From contig JAFNAH010000155.1 of the NCBI GenBank assembly GCA_017860075.1, positions 1 to 6,040 on the forward strand: a DNA stretch of 6,040 nucleotides. Direction: 5' to 3'. Made by a program: the position numbers and the translations under genes. Source of the DNA: Acidobacteriota bacterium (GTDB taxonomy: Bacteria > Acidobacteriota > UBA6911). A model generated the notes under the pieces. That model worked only from the letters and a program-made list of their open reading frames with translations, was not told the origin of the DNA and searched no databases. This document shows positions 5,747 to 6,040 of this stretch, in pieces; within the stretch, counting starts at the first letter, position 1; every line of letters begins with the position of its first letter.

Positions 5747-6039
5747 GCCTTTGCTCCCGCCACCGCCAGGACTTCGTGCCCGTCCTGCAACAGTAGCTCG
5801 GTTTCAAACCACCACCTGGGACGGTACACGATGCGAATGGGTGTTTCAGCAATCGGCGCTTGGGTTCCGCAGGTGATGACGAAACCGGAGGTCTCGCCCG
5901 TTGCTGTGTTTCGTGTTTTGAACTTGCTCTCGATGGTCGCTTTATACGCGCGGCCACCTACGAGTGTCTCCGTCTGGAAACGCGACTCCTCCTGCGCGAG
6001 TTCATACAGGCAGGAGTTGTAGACGAAGATACGCCGCGG
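5725..6039 (-). CDS. Unrecognised protein, C-terminal 104 residues (start outside window)
   Basis: A minus-strand frame is open from the right edge to TGA at 5727-5725, while the other two minus frames there are stopped or shadow-like. Its translation looks like a real soluble beta-rich domain: FVYNSCLYELAQEESRF, then LVGGRAYKATIESKF, then TGETSGFVITCG, then TPIRIVYRPRWWFETELLL and a tail EVLAVAGAKAWTPLSR. The PIRIVYRPRWWFETEL strand recalls C-terminal parts of DUF3108-type envelope proteins, but that resemblance is weak and I would not name a function. Its last 22 bp overlap the VTT protein start and contain that gene's initiation codon, so the two are probably translationally linked. Confidence 0.7.
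   Translation of the reverse strand, partial: PRRIFVYNSCLYELAQEESRFQTETLVGGRAYKATIESKFKTRNTATGETSGFVITCGTQAPIAETPIRIVYRPRWWFETELLLQDGHEVLAVAGAKAWTPLSR
5754..5758 (-). promoter_or_regulatory. Ribosome binding site for the VTT protein GTG start
   Basis: On the minus strand GGGAG lies 7 nt before the GTG at 5746-5744. It falls within the coding region of the upstream gene and supports a GTG start in the absence of any nearby ATG. Confidence 0.6.
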
Positions 6040-6040
6040 T

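Noticed and set aside
4398..5957. A 519-codon open frame on the minus strand covering the membrane protein and VTT genes
   Set aside because: Its translation is rich in Arg, Pro, Ser and His with no domain pattern, and it lies antisense or out of frame to genes with clear helices, motifs and ribosome sites. Long antisense frames are common at this GC content.

Overview
The window reads as GC-rich bacterial chromosome with short intergenic gaps. The hairpin-rich repeats built on GGGGC-TTC-GCCCC and GGGCC-TTC-GGCCC modules, an EntS-like MFS exporter tail and a bacterial deoxyhypusine-synthase-like gene together suggest Acidobacteriota or a related deep soil lineage. That placement is an inference from style; no rRNA or marker gene is present.

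Layout. (1) At 2-235 is the C-terminal end of an MFS exporter, plus strand. (2) At 236-584 there is no gene, but there is a symmetric pair of inverted three-hairpin repeats (342-532). (3) At 585-1058, minus strand, is a small secreted protein of unknown function. (4) At 1059-1208 is a divergent intergenic region with a five-copy heptamer tandem repeat and a possible promoter for the plus-strand genes. (5) At 1209-4451 is a tightly packed three-gene polyamine operon: agmatinase/arginase-family ureohydrolase, deoxyhypusine-synthase-like protein, and fold III ornithine decarboxylase. The first two overlap by 8 bp and the second and third are 2 nt apart. (6) At 4485-5273, 33 nt downstream and on the same strand, is a multi-spanning membrane protein that is clearly an internal duplication. 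(7) Converging from the right on the minus strand are a VTT/YqaA-type (DedA-related) membrane protein (5270-5746) and, overlapping its start, the C-terminus of an unrecognised protein running off the window (5725-6039).

How the genes fit together. The ureohydrolase would give putrescine from agmatine (or ornithine from arginine), and the decarboxylase gives putrescine from ornithine. The deoxyhypusine-synthase-like enzyme would then move an aminobutyl group onto an amine. Bacteria lack eIF5A, so its acceptor is probably a small amine such as putrescine (giving sym-homospermidine) or an unknown molecule. Its active site differs from true deoxyhypusine synthases at several positions by eye. The duplicated membrane protein just downstream is the least understood part and could be a partner of the pathway, for example in transport; this is a hypothesis from position only.

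The two convergent transcription units end on the same CTAG tetranucleotide, each using TAG within it as its stop.
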